Translations under genes and position numbers: made by a program
Part shown: piece after piece, positions 34,648 to 43,521 of the stretch
Layout: every line of letters begins with the position of its first letter
Numbering within the stretch: position 1 is the stretch's first letter
Notes under the pieces: generated by a model
The model's input: the letters and a program-made list of their open reading frames with translations, nothing else
Told to the model about the DNA's origin: nothing
Database searches by the model: none
Assembly: GCA_963815775.1 (NCBI GenBank)
Contig: CAWFIB010000002.1
Coordinates: forward strand, 124,001 to 188,000
Source of the DNA: CAVVDY01 sp963815775
GTDB lineage: Bacteria; Acidobacteriota; Terriglobia; Terriglobales; Acidobacteriaceae
Length of the DNA stretch: 64,000 bases
Direction: 5' to 3'

Positions 34648-35550
34648 TTGATTTACGAACGTACAATTCGCACGCCCGTCGACTGTAGCGGGATAGGGCT
34701 GCACAGCGGGGCAAGCGTACGTCTTCGAATCCTGCCGGCGCCGGCGGGAGCGGGCATCGTCTTCCGCCGGACCGATCTCGACAACTTCGAAGTAGAGGCT
34801 GTCAGCCGGAACGTGGCGAAGGTCAGCTACGCGACCAGCCTGATGAAGCAAGGGGTGCTCATCTCGACGACGGAGCACTTGCTCTCGGCGTGCGTAGGAG
34901 TCGGCCTCGACAACGCCATCGTCGAGCTCGACAACCTGGAGCTGCCGATCCTGGATGGCAGCGCCCAGCCTTTCATCGACATGATCAGCGCCGCCGGACT
35001 ACGGCAGCAGCGGCGTAAGCGCATTTACCTGAAAATCCTGCGGCCATACGAAATGCGCGAGGGTGATAAGACCATCGGCATCTACCCCGCCGACAACTAC
35101 ACCGTCAGCTACTCGATCAATTTCCCGCATCCCCTGATCGGACAGGAACGCTTCAAGGTGGGCCTCTCCAATGGCAGCTATGTTGAGCAAGTGGCGGCGG
35201 CCCGGACCTTTGGCTTTCTGGAACAGCAGCAGGCCATGCTCAACATGGGCCTGATCCGGGGGGCTTCTCGCGAGAACTGCGTCGTGCTTACCCGTCATGG
35301 GCTCGATAACGGCCCGCTGCGCTTTCCCGACGAGTTCGTGCGCCACAAGGTGCTAGACCTGATCGGCGATCTGGCGCTCTTTGGCAAGCGCATCCTGGGC
35401 TATGTGAAGGCTGACCGCGCCGGACACGCCATGCACACGGCCATTGTCTCCCGCGTCCTGCGCGATCCCAGTTGTTGGGAAGAAATCACGCTCGACGAAT
35501 TCACCGCCGCCCGGTTTTCAGAAGAACACCTCGCCGCGGTCGCCGACTGA
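34648..35550 (+). CDS. lpxC: UDP-3-O-acyl-N-acetylglucosamine deacetylase LpxC
   Basis: 300 aa, TTG start with no better alternative (the family begins YQRT...SGIGLHSG, and here the first residues are IYERTI..PVDCSGIGLHSG). This is the committed, zinc-dependent step of lipid A synthesis. Metal and catalytic residues are visible: STTEHLLSA (His77), the HKVLDLIGDLALFG stretch (His and Asp ligands) and AGHAMHTA (catalytic His). Its presence shows a lipid A-containing outer membrane. It stands alone, not in an lpx operon. Confidence 0.95.
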   Translation: MIYERTIRTPVDCSGIGLHSGASVRLRILPAPAGAGIVFRRTDLDNFEVEAVSRNVAKVSYATSLMKQGVLISTTEHLLSACVGVGLDNAIVELDNLELPILDGSAQPFIDMISAAGLRQQRRKRIYLKILRPYEMREGDKTIGIYPADNYTVSYSINFPHPLIGQERFKVGLSNGSYVEQVAAARTFGFLEQQQAMLNMGLIRGASRENCVVLTRHGLDNGPLRFPDEFVRHKVLDLIGDLALFGKRILGYVKADRAGHAMHTAIVSRVLRDPSCWEEITLDEFTAARFSEEHLAAVAD

Positions 35551-35601
35551 CGCCGCTTAGGCGTTGAGTAGATGCGCCGACCTCGAGGAACGCCAGAGCC
35601 C

Positions 35602-36444
35602 TCAAACCAGAAACGCTGCCGCGAGCAGCACTCCGAAGATAATCGCCTGGCTCAATTCGCTGAAGCCCAGCCGGTGAACATCGAGCGGTTGCGTCGGGCG
35701 AACAAACCACAACATCCCGCGCAGCAGTGCAGGAACAAAGGCAACCGCAAGCCAGACAGGCGACAGTTTGTATGCGCTCGCTACTACGAGGCCGATGACC
35801 AGGCCAAGCTGCCCGATCAGAAACCACTTGCCGCGAGTCATCTTCTGCCGCCGGCCGGTTAGGCGGCTGCCGCGGATTCGAACCTGTACAAAGTGGACCT
35901 GGTCCGCTGCGAAGAGCCAGTTCGCCGCCCATAGGGCCACAGCCGTGGCATCGAGTTTGCCGGCGGCAACGTAGTACGCGCCGGCAGCGGTTGAGGTGAG
36001 GCCGATGGCGCCGATGATCTGCGCCGGCATCCTGCCCGAGCGGCCTAGCTTCTTGACCAAGGCCTGCACGCCGAAGCACAGTCCCGAGACCGCCCCGATG
36101 AGCAGCAGCCCGCGTGCATAGCCCGTCGCGAAGAGTAACGCCAGGCTGGCGAGCGCGATGGCGCAGAGCACCACGATCGTCCGCATCACCAAGCTGCGTT
36201 CGTCTTTGGTTTGCGCTTTGATAGGCGAGAGGCCGAGCCGAGCTTCCACCGGCGTTCTCAGCCAAAAGAGCGCGAGCGTAGCGATTACGAAGAGGGAGAG
36301 CGCGGTTGCATGGAATGCGGCGCGCGACGCCACGATTGCGCCCGTCGCCAGCGGCACCAGCAGCATTCCCCAAGCCCCGTGTTCACGGGGGACGATCATG
36401 GTTCGCTTGCGGGCTTGTTGCGCGGACATGGTCAGGGCTGCCAT
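35602..36444 (-). CDS. YwiC-like integral membrane protein
   Basis: 280 aa. After a short basic leader the family signature VPREHGAWGMLLVPLATG appears (residues 18-35), followed by about eight hydrophobic spans and the cytoplasmic loop RRQKMTRGKWFLIGQLG. YwiC-like proteins resemble UbiA-type prenyltransferases in hydropathy, but their activity is unknown. The start could be the ATG at 36444 or inner ones at residues 6 and 16. Confidence 0.8.
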   Translation of the reverse strand: MAALTMSAQQARKRTMIVPREHGAWGMLLVPLATGAIVASRAAFHATALSLFVIATLALFWLRTPVEARLGLSPIKAQTKDERSLVMRTIVVLCAIALASLALLFATGYARGLLLIGAVSGLCFGVQALVKKLGRSGRMPAQIIGAIGLTSTAAGAYYVAAGKLDATAVALWAANWLFAADQVHFVQVRIRGSRLTGRRQKMTRGKWFLIGQLGLVIGLVVASAYKLSPVWLAVAFVPALLRGMLWFVRPTQPLDVHRLGFSELSQAIIFGVLLAAAFLV

Positions 36445-36491
36445 GAGTTGATGGTATGGCCCGACCTCATGGTAAGGCTGTGACAGAAGTC

Positions 36492-37097
36492 TCAGGGAGG
36501 CGGCTCTTCGCTTTTGGCCAATTGCGAGATGCTAATTGCTTCTTTTACCAGCTTCAGAAACTCGGCGTGGACGCGCGTATCGTTAGAAAGTTCGGGATGA
36601 AAGGTCGCGGCCAGGACATTGGCTTTGCGCACGAGGACGGGATTACCGTCGCGCTTGGCCAATACCTCGACGCCGTCGCCAATGTTCTCGATACGCGGGG
36701 CACGAATGAAGACCATCTCCAACGGATCGCCTCCGAGCTGAGTTAAAGCCTCGACAATGCTGGAATCGATTTGCCGCCCATAGGCGTTGCGGCGAATCGT
36801 CATGTCAATAGCATTCAGGCCGGTTTGCGGAGGGTTCTCGACCTGCTTGGCCAGCAGAATCGCGCCGGCACAGGTGCCGAAGGTCGGCTTGGAGTGAACG
36901 AAGTCGCTGAGCTTCCGGAATCCTTTTTCGCCGAGCAACTTGAGAAACGTGCTTGACTCGCCACCCGGAATCACCAGCCCGTCGATCTCATCAAGCTGCT
37001 CGGGATTGCGCACGAGTACGACGTCGGCGCCGAGTTCTTCCAGACGGCGCCTGTGGGCTTCGAAGTCGCCTTGCAGGGCTAATACACCAATTCTCAT
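36492..37097 (-). CDS. pdxT: pyridoxal 5'-phosphate synthase glutaminase subunit PdxT
   Basis: 201 aa class I glutamine amidotransferase supplying ammonia to PdxS. Visible: IGVLALQGDF.AH, PGGESSTFLKLL, the nucleophile in FGTCAGAILLAK, and the His-Glu pair in AATFHPELSND. The last 15 residues (about 187-201, SISQLAKSEEPPP) are encoded by a stretch with 7-bp periodicity (GCTTTTG, GCCAATT, GCGAGAT, GCTAATT), so the C-terminal tail is probably repeat-derived. pdxS lies upstream on the same strand across a 391-bp repeat gap. Confidence 0.94.
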   Translation of the reverse strand: MRIGVLALQGDFEAHRRRLEELGADVVLVRNPEQLDEIDGLVIPGGESSTFLKLLGEKGFRKLSDFVHSKPTFGTCAGAILLAKQVENPPQTGLNAIDMTIRRNAYGRQIDSSIVEALTQLGGDPLEMVFIRAPRIENIGDGVEVLAKRDGNPVLVRKANVLAATFHPELSNDTRVHAEFLKLVKEAISISQLAKSEEPPP

Positions 37098-37488
37098 AGA
37101 AGTGAAAAAAGCTGGCAGCTCTCAGCTATCAGCTGTCAGTGAAAGCTGCGATGTTTAGATTATCGCGTACCCAGGATTGACTCGAAGAGGAGTGCGGGAG
37201 AAACATCTGCCGTCCCCTCCGGGACTCACATACATTTCTTCGAACGCCTACCCAGCATTGAAATGCTGGGCTTAGATATGCTGTCCCGCGTTGCGGGACG
37301 GGTGCATCGCGATAAGGAGAGTGCCTTGCAATGACCCACCTTAAAGGCGTACTCACGAACAATGGGCGCGATCAAGTCGCGCCCGGAAACCCATGCTGGC
37401 GGCTTCTCACTGGTAGCTGAGAGCCGATAGCTGGCGGCTCCTCAACCGAAAGTCTCTGGCGAAGAGCCAAGAGCGAAAAGCGGCCTTC
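37098..37488. repeat. pdxS-pdxT spacer filled with heptamer arrays and hairpins
   Basis: Arm 37111-37138: GCTGGCA, GCTCTCA, GCTATCA, GCTGTCA. Complementary arm 37397-37438: TGGCGGC, TTCTCAC, TGGTAGC, TGAGAGC, CGATAGC, TGGCGGC. A third array 37459-37486 (GCGAAGA, GCCAAGA, GCGAAAA, GCGGCCT) ends 2 bp from the pdxS stop. Between them are CCCAGCATTGAAATGCTGGG (37251-37270) and GTCCCGCGTTGCGGGAC (37282-37298). It splits what is usually a tight two-gene operon. Confidence 0.85.
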
Positions 37489-38427
37489 CTACCACCCCCG
37501 CGTCTGCAGCAGGTCTTTCGCTTCAATCGCTGAAACCGCCAGGCCCTTCATTGCGCCGGGCACACTCGCGCTGACGTCCGCCAAGACCTTGGCATCGTTG
37601 TAATGCGTAGTCGCAATCACGATGGCTCTGGCGCGCGCCTCGGCTTCTGCACGCTCTGCCTTGTCGAGCAGATCGAGTGGCGTGACTCCGCCCTTCATGA
37701 AGATGCCCGAGCCGACGAACACTGCTTCGGCTCCAAGCTGCATCATCAGCGAGGCATCGGCCGGGGTAGCGATTCCGCCGGCGGAAAAGTTGGGCACGGG
37801 AAGCTTGCCCGATTTCGCAACTATCTTCACCAGTTCGTACGGCGCCTGATGATTCTTGGCCGCGGCGAAGAGCTCTTGTTCACTGGCGACGGTAAGCTGC
37901 TTCATCTCTTTCACGATCTGGCGCATGTGCTTGACGGCGTGAATCACGTCGCCGGTGCCCGCCTCGCCCTTGGTGCGGATCATGGCCGCGCCTTCGGCAA
38001 TGCGCCGCAGCGCTTCACCCAGGTTGCGCGCGCCGCACACGAATGGGGTCTTGAAGGCGTGCTTGTCGACGTGGTGCTCTTCGTCGGCAGGTGTCAGCAC
38101 TTCGGACTCGTCGATGTAGTCGACACCGATTTCCTGCAATATCTGCGCCTCAGCGAAGTGGCCGATGCGGCACTTGGCCATCACCGGAATCGACACCGTC
38201 GCCATGATTTCTTTGATTAGCTTAGGATTCGCCATGCGCGAGACGCCACCCTCAGCGCGAATGATGGCGGGCACGCGCTCCAGCGCCATGACCGCGACGG
38301 CGCCGGATTTCTCGGCGACTTCGGCCTGGGCAACGCTCATCACGTCCATGATGACGCCGCCCTTCAGCATCTCGGCCAGGCCAACCTTCAAGCGCAATCC
38401 CGTATTGTTGCCATTGTTTTCAGACAT
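37489..38427 (-). CDS. pdxS: pyridoxal 5'-phosphate synthase subunit PdxS
   Basis: 312 aa, a (beta/alpha)8 barrel making PLP from ribose 5-phosphate, glyceraldehyde 3-phosphate and ammonia. Very conserved stretches are present: LKGGVIMDV, GGVSRMANP, IMATVSIPVMAKCRIGHFAEAQILQ, DYIDESEVLTPADEEHHVDK, MIRTKGEAGTG, FSAGGIATPADASLMMQLGAEAVFVGSGIFM. Full length. Its partner pdxT follows after a repeat-filled spacer, so coupling may depend on a long transcript. Confidence 0.97.
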   Translation of the reverse strand: MSENNGNNTGLRLKVGLAEMLKGGVIMDVMSVAQAEVAEKSGAVAVMALERVPAIIRAEGGVSRMANPKLIKEIMATVSIPVMAKCRIGHFAEAQILQEIGVDYIDESEVLTPADEEHHVDKHAFKTPFVCGARNLGEALRRIAEGAAMIRTKGEAGTGDVIHAVKHMRQIVKEMKQLTVASEQELFAAAKNHQAPYELVKIVAKSGKLPVPNFSAGGIATPADASLMMQLGAEAVFVGSGIFMKGGVTPLDLLDKAERAEAEARARAIVIATTHYNDAKVLADVSASVPGAMKGLAVSAIEAKDLLQTRGW

Positions 38428-38526
38428 AGGAATTCTCCATTGCGGAACCAGGGCAGCAAGAAAGTGGAAGATGCGCTTGGCCTGTCCTGGCTTACTTACT
38501 ATTTTACTCTGCGCGGCGATGAGGGT

Positions 38527-39012
38527 TTACGTGGCGTCGCTGTGCTTCTGCTTCAGGAAGCGGGCGAACATGCGGTGGGGATCGATCTCGATGAACTTCG
38601 CCGTGCTGGTGGCCAGGACCTCGCCTTTCAGGTTGCGAATCTCGGCAGCGCGGTAGTGCTCGCGGCCGCGCTTGCGAATCTCCCAGCCTTCGGTGATCAA
38701 GGTCTTGTACAGCGGGACGGGCTTCAGGTAGTTGACCTTCATCTCGCCAGTGACGGCGATGATGCCGCGCAGCTTGCTGACCTTGCCCATGGCCTCGTCG
38801 AGGATAGTCGCGATGACGCCGCCGTGTGCGTGTGACGGCGGCCCTTCGAAGCGGGCCGGCAGCTTGAAGCGGCAGATAAAGCGCTGCGCTTCTTCGTTGA
38901 GACGAAACTTGAGCTGCAGCCCGGTTTCGTTTTCCGGGCCGCAGCCGAAGCAGTGATTACCGTAGGTGCGGTGCTGCACCGAGTGTCCAGGAACGGGTTT
39001 GTGGCGTGGCAT
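38527..39012 (-). CDS. PaaI-type hotdog thioesterase
   Basis: 161 aa. NHCFGCGPENETGLQLKF, PSHAHGGVIATILDEAMG (catalytic loop) and TGEMKVNYLKPVPLYKTLITEGW identify the PaaI/UPF0152 branch of acyl-CoA thioesterases. The CFGCG motif near residue 22 is typical of the subgroup that hydrolyses longer or unusual acyl-CoA thioesters. Substrate unknown. It lies after the parDE remnant on the same strand. Confidence 0.87.
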   Translation of the reverse strand: MPRHKPVPGHSVQHRTYGNHCFGCGPENETGLQLKFRLNEEAQRFICRFKLPARFEGPPSHAHGGVIATILDEAMGKVSKLRGIIAVTGEMKVNYLKPVPLYKTLITEGWEIRKRGREHYRAAEIRNLKGEVLATSTAKFIEIDPHRMFARFLKQKHSDAT

Positions 39013-39027
39013 CTGGCGATTAGTTCC

Positions 39028-39171
39028 TCAGTATCTAACCCCAGAATTCGCGCTATAGGGGTCCTTCGACTGCGCTCTCCGCCTTCGGCGAATCGCTCCG
39101 CTCAGGATGACAGAGTTAAGGAAGACAGCCAACACGCGGTCAGCGGCCAGAGTTGTCCATCGAATCCGCAT
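39028..39171 (-). pseudogene. parE: parE toxin truncated by a REP-like element
   Basis: The ATG overlaps the parD stop by one base, the usual parDE coupling. The first residues RIRWTTLAADRVLAV match the ParE/RelE N-terminus (xxxWTxxAxxDLxxI), but the frame then runs into an intergenic repeat (39058-39113) and reads NSVILSGAIRRRRRAQSKDP.. to a stop after 47 residues. A full ParE is about 95-100 aa. The toxin is therefore dead, leaving the antitoxin as an orphan. Confidence 0.65.
39058..39113. repeat. GTCATCCTGAGCG-type intergenic element
   Basis: On the minus strand it reads CTGTCATCCTGAGCGGAGCG, continues with ATTCGCCGAAGGCGGAG, and ends GTCGAAGGACCCC. It contains the hairpin CGCCGAAGGCG. 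It belongs to the same broad type as 3129-3160 and the first element in tgt. Its left end coincides with the point where the parE reading frame loses family similarity. Confidence 0.75.
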
Positions 39172-39395
39172 CAGTCCGGATAGCGACGATGGATGAGTGC
39201 GCTGACCTTCTCATGATCAATGAATTCCCCGCGCTCAGCGGCTGTTAAGCCCCGCTCAACCTCCTTCGAAAACCATTCGTCATAGTCCACGAGGCGCTCG
39301 ACGGCCTCGCGCACCAGCGCTTGCGTGTCCCGGCCTTGCTCGAGGGCGAGTCGGGTCAGCTTGGCTTGCAAATCGGGAGTGAGTTCAACTTCCAT
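39171..39395 (-). CDS. parD: ParD-like ribbon-helix-helix antitoxin (orphan)
   Basis: 74 aa. VELTPDLQAKLTRLALEQGRD...REAVERLVDYDEWF..EVERGL.AAERGEFIDHEKV..LI..RYP matches the ParD/CopG-like antitoxins: a ribbon-helix-helix DNA-binding N-terminus and a C-terminal toxin-wrapping helix. It is intact, with an ATG start. Its toxin partner immediately downstream is truncated, so it may survive as a repressor or by relic maintenance. Confidence 0.82.
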   Translation of the reverse strand: MEVELTPDLQAKLTRLALEQGRDTQALVREAVERLVDYDEWFSKEVERGLTAAERGEFIDHEKVSALIHRRYPD

Positions 39396-39448
39396 CGGGT
39401 TCAGCCTATGACGCTCTAAGAGACAGTGTCAAGCAATCATCGCAGGTG

Positions 39449-40447
39449 TTAATACGCCCAGCGCAGCAGTGTCGCCCCGGAGGTAAATCCTGCACCCACA
39501 GCGGCGAGCAGCACCAGATCACCCTTCTTCAGCTTGCCGGTCTCCACCGCGGTATGCATGGCCAAAGGAATCGTGCCCGCGGTGGTATTGCCGAAGCGGT
39601 CAATGTTGATGACGACTTTCTCCACCGGCATCTTAAGCCGGTCAGCGGTGGCGGCAATGATGCGCCGGTTGGCCTGGTGGGCGATAAAACAATCCACATC
39701 CGGGCCCGACTTGGCATTCTTCGCCAGCACGCGCTCGGTCATCTCGGCCATCTTCTTCACCGCGTACTTGAACACCTGCTGGCCGTCCTGATGGATGTAG
39801 TGCATCTTCTGGTCGACGGTCTCATGCGACGCCGGGTGCAGGCTGCCGCCGCCGGGCATGCAGAGGTACTGGCCGCCCGCGCCTTCCACCTGCGCGACGT
39901 GGTCGATGATTCCCTCCTCGCCGGGTCCGGTGGGCTCCAGCAGAACGGCGCCTGCGCCATCGCCGAAGATGATGCAAACAGCGCGATCGGTGTAATCGGT
40001 CATGATGGAGTTCACGTCCGAGCCGATGACCAGAACCTTCTTGTACGCCCCCGACTCGATAAAGCTGGCGCCAGCATTTAGTGAATAAAGAAAGCCCGAG
40101 CACCCGGCCGATACGTCGAAGCCCCAGGTGTTGACAATGCCGAGCTTGTGCTGCACCAGGCAGGCGGTCGAGGGATACATCATGTCAGGCGTGACCGTAC
40201 CGACAACGATCAGGTCGACCTGCTGCAAGTCGAAGGGGTGGGACTTCAGCAGGTTCTTGACCGCTTCCACGGCCAGGTCACTGGCGGCAACGCCCTTCTC
40301 GGCGATGTGCCGCTCGCGAATGCCGGTGCGCTCCAGTATCCACTGGTCGGTGGTATCGACCATCTTTTCCAGGTCCTGGTTGGTGAGCACGCGAGGCGGG
40401 ACGTAGGTTCCAAGCGCCGTGATTTTGGCGCGATGAGCAGTCGGCAA
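39449..40447 (-). CDS. fabH: 3-oxoacyl-ACP synthase III (FabH)
   Basis: 332 aa from a TTG at 40447 with GGGGGT 6 bp upstream. The frame is open for another 108 codons, but those cross a heptamer array and lack similarity. It begins type II fatty acid synthesis by condensing acetyl-CoA with malonyl-ACP. The triad is visible: Cys116 in DVSAGCSGFL, His in IAHQANRRI, Asn in FGNTTAGTIP. The C-terminal GAGFTSGATLLRW closes the thiolase fold. No plsX or acpP is adjacent. Confidence 0.94.
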   Translation of the reverse strand: MPTAHRAKITALGTYVPPRVLTNQDLEKMVDTTDQWILERTGIRERHIAEKGVAASDLAVEAVKNLLKSHPFDLQQVDLIVVGTVTPDMMYPSTACLVQHKLGIVNTWGFDVSAGCSGFLYSLNAGASFIESGAYKKVLVIGSDVNSIMTDYTDRAVCIIFGDGAGAVLLEPTGPGEEGIIDHVAQVEGAGGQYLCMPGGGSLHPASHETVDQKMHYIHQDGQQVFKYAVKKMAEMTERVLAKNAKSGPDVDCFIAHQANRRIIAATADRLKMPVEKVVINIDRFGNTTAGTIPLAMHTAVETGKLKKGDLVLLAAVGAGFTSGATLLRWAY

Positions 40448-40526
40448 TCGAGACCCCCAACTTGAAATGTAAAGCGAGATGAATGAGGATTCATTCTCGT
40501 TGATGCGCGAGCGAAAGTCTATGGAA

Positions 40527-40656
40527 TCGCTCTTCGCGGTTCGCGGTTCGCTCTTCGCTTTTCGCAAAACGCTGATAACCGCTTGCCTCCTCGGGCATGG
40601 TTCGGGAACGAAAGGCAAATCACGAAAAGCGAGGAGCGAATGGCGAAGAGCGGCTT
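40527..40656. repeat. inverted pair of heptamer arrays between fabH and the SRP RNA gene
   Basis: Left arm 40527-40568: TCGCTCT, TCGCGGT, TCGCGGT, TCGCTCT, TCGCTTT, TCGCAAA. Right arm 40615-40656: GCAAATC, ACGAAAA, GCGAGGA, GCGAATG, GCGAAGA, GCGGCTT. Six units each, complementary, with a 46-bp loop. Same consensus as the 22408-22518 pair. Confidence 0.87.
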
Positions 40657-40664
40657 TTAAAAAG

Positions 40665-40766
40665 TCAGGCGCCAGTTGACCGCTGCACCCGAAGTGACCT
40701 GTTACCGTTGCTTCCTTCCGGACCTGGCGGGGTTCACAGAGCTTCGTTGCGCGGGACCAGCGCCCG
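40665..40766 (-). ncRNA. ffs: signal recognition particle RNA (4.5S type)
   Basis: On the minus strand the conserved SRP core is readable: GAACCCCGCCAGGTCCGGAA followed by GGAAGCAACGG, i.e. the GGAA tetraloop and the 5'/3' sides of the M-domain binding site (CCAGGTC, GGAAGCA). Outer stems pair GGGCGCTGGT at the 5' end with ACTGGCGCC at the 3' end, and CGCAACGAAG with CTTCGGGTGC. About 100 nt, the small Gram-negative form without an Alu domain. TTTTT follows the 3' end and a promoter lies at 40774-40803. Confidence 0.9.
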
Positions 40767-40773
40767 AGCAACG

Positions 40774-40803
40774 ATCATACCATCTGGCGGGAAGACCATT
40801 GAA
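40774..40803 (-). promoter_or_regulatory. sigma-70 promoter of the SRP RNA gene
   Basis: On the minus strand TTCAAT (-35, 40798-40803), an 18-bp spacer and TATGAT (-10, 40774-40779). Transcription starting 7-8 bp downstream would begin at about 40766, the same place where the SRP RNA outer stem predicts the 5' end. The two independent estimates agree. Confidence 0.65.
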
Positions 40804-41079
40804 CCGCGGATTCACGCGGATGGGCGCGGATCGGAGCCAGGATTTTCTGTGCCTTCCAGCTTGATCTCTTACTCGCGCGCGCAAAAGTCGGGTCGACTGA
40901 GCGAAGGGCCGCGACATGAGCCCGGGATCGCCATGGATTTCACGGATCAAAGAACCGGGAAACTTGCGGAGAAACTCTGAAGCCAAGCTCCGATCCGAGT
41001 TCCTCTGAGTGAGTCCACGGTCCGGTTGGGGTTGACGCCTAAGAGAGTCGCTGCACAAATGCTAAAATCAAGAGATTCC

Positions 41080-42625
<1,546 letters not shown>

Positions 42626-42627
<2 letters not shown>

Positions 42628-42775
42628 TTGTCGGTCGTCAGTTGTCAGAAATACAGTTGCCAGTTGTCGGTAAAGACGGCAGAACGAGCCGATGAGCTGG
42701 TTGGTCGTCTGTTCTGAGCTGCGACAGCAACTGGGAACTTAAAAGTAGCTTTCTGACAACTGACCACCGACAACT
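42626..42775. repeat. inverted pair of heptamer arrays (AGTTGTC / GACAACT)
   Basis: Left arm 42626-42675: AGTTGTC, GGTCGTC, AGTTGTC, one 8-bp unit, AGTTGCC, AGTTGTC, GGTAAAG. Right arm 42755-42775: GACAACT, GACCACC, GACAACT. The left arm starts at the last base of the rimO stop codon (TAG at 42625-42627) and the right arm ends 8 bp before the yacG start. Confidence 0.85.
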
Positions 42776-42783
42776 GAACTAAC

Positions 42784-42996
42784 ATGCCTAAGAAATCAGT
42801 TCGCAGCCTGCGTTGTCCCACGTGCCGCAAGATCGTGCTGGCCGGCGACTCCGAATTCCCCTTCTGCAGCGAGCGCTGCCGTCTAATCGACCTGGGCAAA
42901 TGGGCCAGCGGAGGCTATGTGATCTCCCAGTCGCTGGCCGACCCTGAGATCGGCGATTCCAGTTATCCCGATGAGCATGTCAAAAAGCCAAACTGA
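42784..42996 (+). CDS. yacG: DNA gyrase inhibitor/zinc protein YacG
   Basis: 70 aa. Zinc finger CPTC (residues 11-14) and FCSERCRLIDLGKW are the complete YacG signature; the E. coli protein binds GyrB and inhibits gyrase. It lacks a recognisable ribosome binding site because the heptamer array ends just upstream. The last 26 bp overlap pgpA, so the two are probably translated together. Confidence 0.9.
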   Translation: MPKKSVRSLRCPTCRKIVLAGDSEFPFCSERCRLIDLGKWASGGYVISQSLADPEIGDSSYPDEHVKKPN

Positions 42997-43492
42997 GGAG
43001 CTGGCGGTAGTCGTATCTCCAACTCCGCGCTGGGCCACGCTGGTTGCGACCTTCTTTGGCGCCGGCCGCCTGAAACCGGGGCCCGGCACCTGGGGATCGT
43101 TGGCGGCTGCTCTGCTGTGGTGGCTGATTGCATCTCACATAGCGCCGGGCGCGCGCCTGACAGTTCTCCTCCTGCTGATTGGGTTGAGCGTCGCAATTGG
43201 GATTCCTGCGGCGACCTTGGAGGCACGCGGTTGCGGCAAAAAGGATCCGTCGCATGTCGTGATCGACGAGGTCGCCGGCCAGCTTGTTACCCTGATTGCC
43301 GTCCCCATCGGGTGGAAAGCGCTGCTGGCGGGTTTTATACTTTTCCGTGCGTTCGACATCCTGAAGCCGCCGCCGATTCGCCGCCTGGAACGACTGCCGG
43401 AGGGCACAGGAATCGTCGTCGATGATCTGGGGGCTGGCGTCTATGCCCTCATCGTGATGCAGCTTCTGCTGCACTTTGGCGTGCTCGTCTAA
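42971..43492 (+). CDS. pgpA: phosphatidylglycerophosphatase A
   Basis: 173 aa membrane phosphatase that makes phosphatidylglycerol from its phosphate. Motifs: GAGRLKPGPGTWGSLAAALL (residues 30-49), DPSHVVIDEVAGQL (metal-binding Asp/Glu), and FRAFDILKPPPIRRLERLPEGTGIVVDDLGAG. Three to four hydrophobic spans. It overlaps yacG by 26 bp; a second ATG two codons in would reduce the overlap. Confidence 0.92.
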   Translation: MSMSKSQTEELAVVVSPTPRWATLVATFFGAGRLKPGPGTWGSLAAALLWWLIASHIAPGARLTVLLLLIGLSVAIGIPAATLEARGCGKKDPSHVVIDEVAGQLVTLIAVPIGWKALLAGFILFRAFDILKPPPIRRLERLPEGTGIVVDDLGAGVYALIVMQLLLHFGVLV

Positions 43493-43521
43493 CCAGTAAC
43501 CAGCGAAGGAAGCGCGAAGCA

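Noticed and set aside
36157..36483. Plus-strand ORFs opposite the YwiC-like gene
   Set aside because: Arg/Ser-rich shadow frames; the minus strand encodes clear membrane spans and the PREHGAWGM signature.
40448..40771. 108-residue N-terminal extension of fabH
   Set aside because: It runs through a heptamer array and the SRP RNA gene; FabH similarity starts after the TTG at 40447.
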